A DNA stretch of 32,542 bases from a virus. Below are positions 32,447 through 32,542 of the stretch, piece by piece. The stretch's first letter is position 1. Each line of letters begins with the position of its first letter. The position numbers and the translations under genes were made by a program. Under the pieces are notes generated by a model, which did not search any database, was not told the DNA's origin, and saw only the letters and a list, made by a program, of their open reading frames with translations. Location: IMG/VR virus record IMGVR_UViG_3300020198_001775, positions 1 to 32,542 of that record; one strand, 5' to 3'.

Positions 32447-32542
32447 ATGGCCAAACCCAAGCAACCCACCGCACTCTCCCCTGACGAAGTCGAGCTCTTG
32501 CTCGAATCGATTGCCCTGGACCACCTGTTCATCGAAACCCTG
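32447..32542 (+). CDS. Start of an unknown plus-strand gene (partial)
   Basis: 32 codons run off the right edge: MAKPKQPTALSPDEVELLLE, followed by SIALDHLFIETL. A perfect AAGGAG lies six bases before the ATG, so translation is likely. The sequence is acidic and helical. The family is not recognised. It diverges from the prophage late operon, so it may be another phage gene or the first gene of the neighbouring host region. Confidence 0.7.
   Translation, partial: MAKPKQPTALSPDEVELLLESIALDHLFIETL

Noticed and set aside
32338-32532. 64-residue minus-strand open frame at the right edge
   Set aside because: It is antisense to the plus-strand gene with a perfect AAGGAG, and has no support of its own.
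1-32542. CRISPR arrays, tRNA or rRNA genes, insertion sequences
   Set aside because: No spaced direct repeats, cloverleaf genes or transposase genes with terminal repeats were seen by eye.

Overview
The window is high-GC bacterial chromosome with a betaproteobacterial look, probably Burkholderiales/Comamonadaceae; that placement is an inference from gene style, since no rRNA or tRNA is present to anchor it. It has two parts: a GDP-mannose/GDP-fucose exopolysaccharide (EPS) locus interrupted by a recombinase module (1-9303), and about 23 kb of a lambda-type siphovirus prophage (9304 to the right edge).

Positions 1-3077 (all minus strand) hold an EPS operon read right to left: a leader, a MarR-type EPS-associated regulator, the bifunctional manC, fcl, and the first codons of a further gene, probably gmd. 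Together these convert mannose/fructose-6-phosphate-derived sugars to GDP-mannose and GDP-L-fucose. The leader carries an exact copy of the RfaH recruitment element ops (GGCGGTAGCGTGC) in the coding orientation. Positions 3078-6778 hold a minus-strand operon of a serine recombinase and two different ParB/RepB-like proteins with no ParA. It separates the first EPS operon from a plus-strand GDP-mannose hydrolase, a minus-strand family-2 glycosyltransferase and an RfaH paralogue fused to an N-terminal AlpA/excisionase-like helix-turn-helix. The ops site and the RfaH-HTH fusion form a likely EPS regulatory circuit.

Positions 9371-32290 (all minus strand) read from right to left as terminase small and large subunits, gpW, portal, S49 protease with nested scaffold, decoration protein, major capsid, head-tail joining, tail completion proteins, tail tube, G and G-T tail chaperones, tape measure, M, L and K homologues, and an I-J fusion. 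Tail fibre genes follow, then a cupin and a 2OG-Fe(II) oxygenase, and finally holin-like genes, endolysin and Rz/Rz1. The order matches lambda's late operon. Lambda-like expression devices can be read directly: an A AAA AAC slippery site for a -1 frameshift, an in-frame internal start with a strong ribosome binding site for the scaffold, an Rz1 embedded in Rz, and three intrinsic-terminator-like hairpins. No integrase, repressor or replication genes of the phage lie in the window, so the prophage continues beyond the right edge, where a plus-strand gene begins at 32447.

The most notable points are the ops element with the HTH-RfaH fusion, the ParB/RepB/recombinase module, the frameshifted G-T protein with a cysteine-rich linker, the cupin/oxygenase pair, and the fused I-J tail protein with a glycine run.
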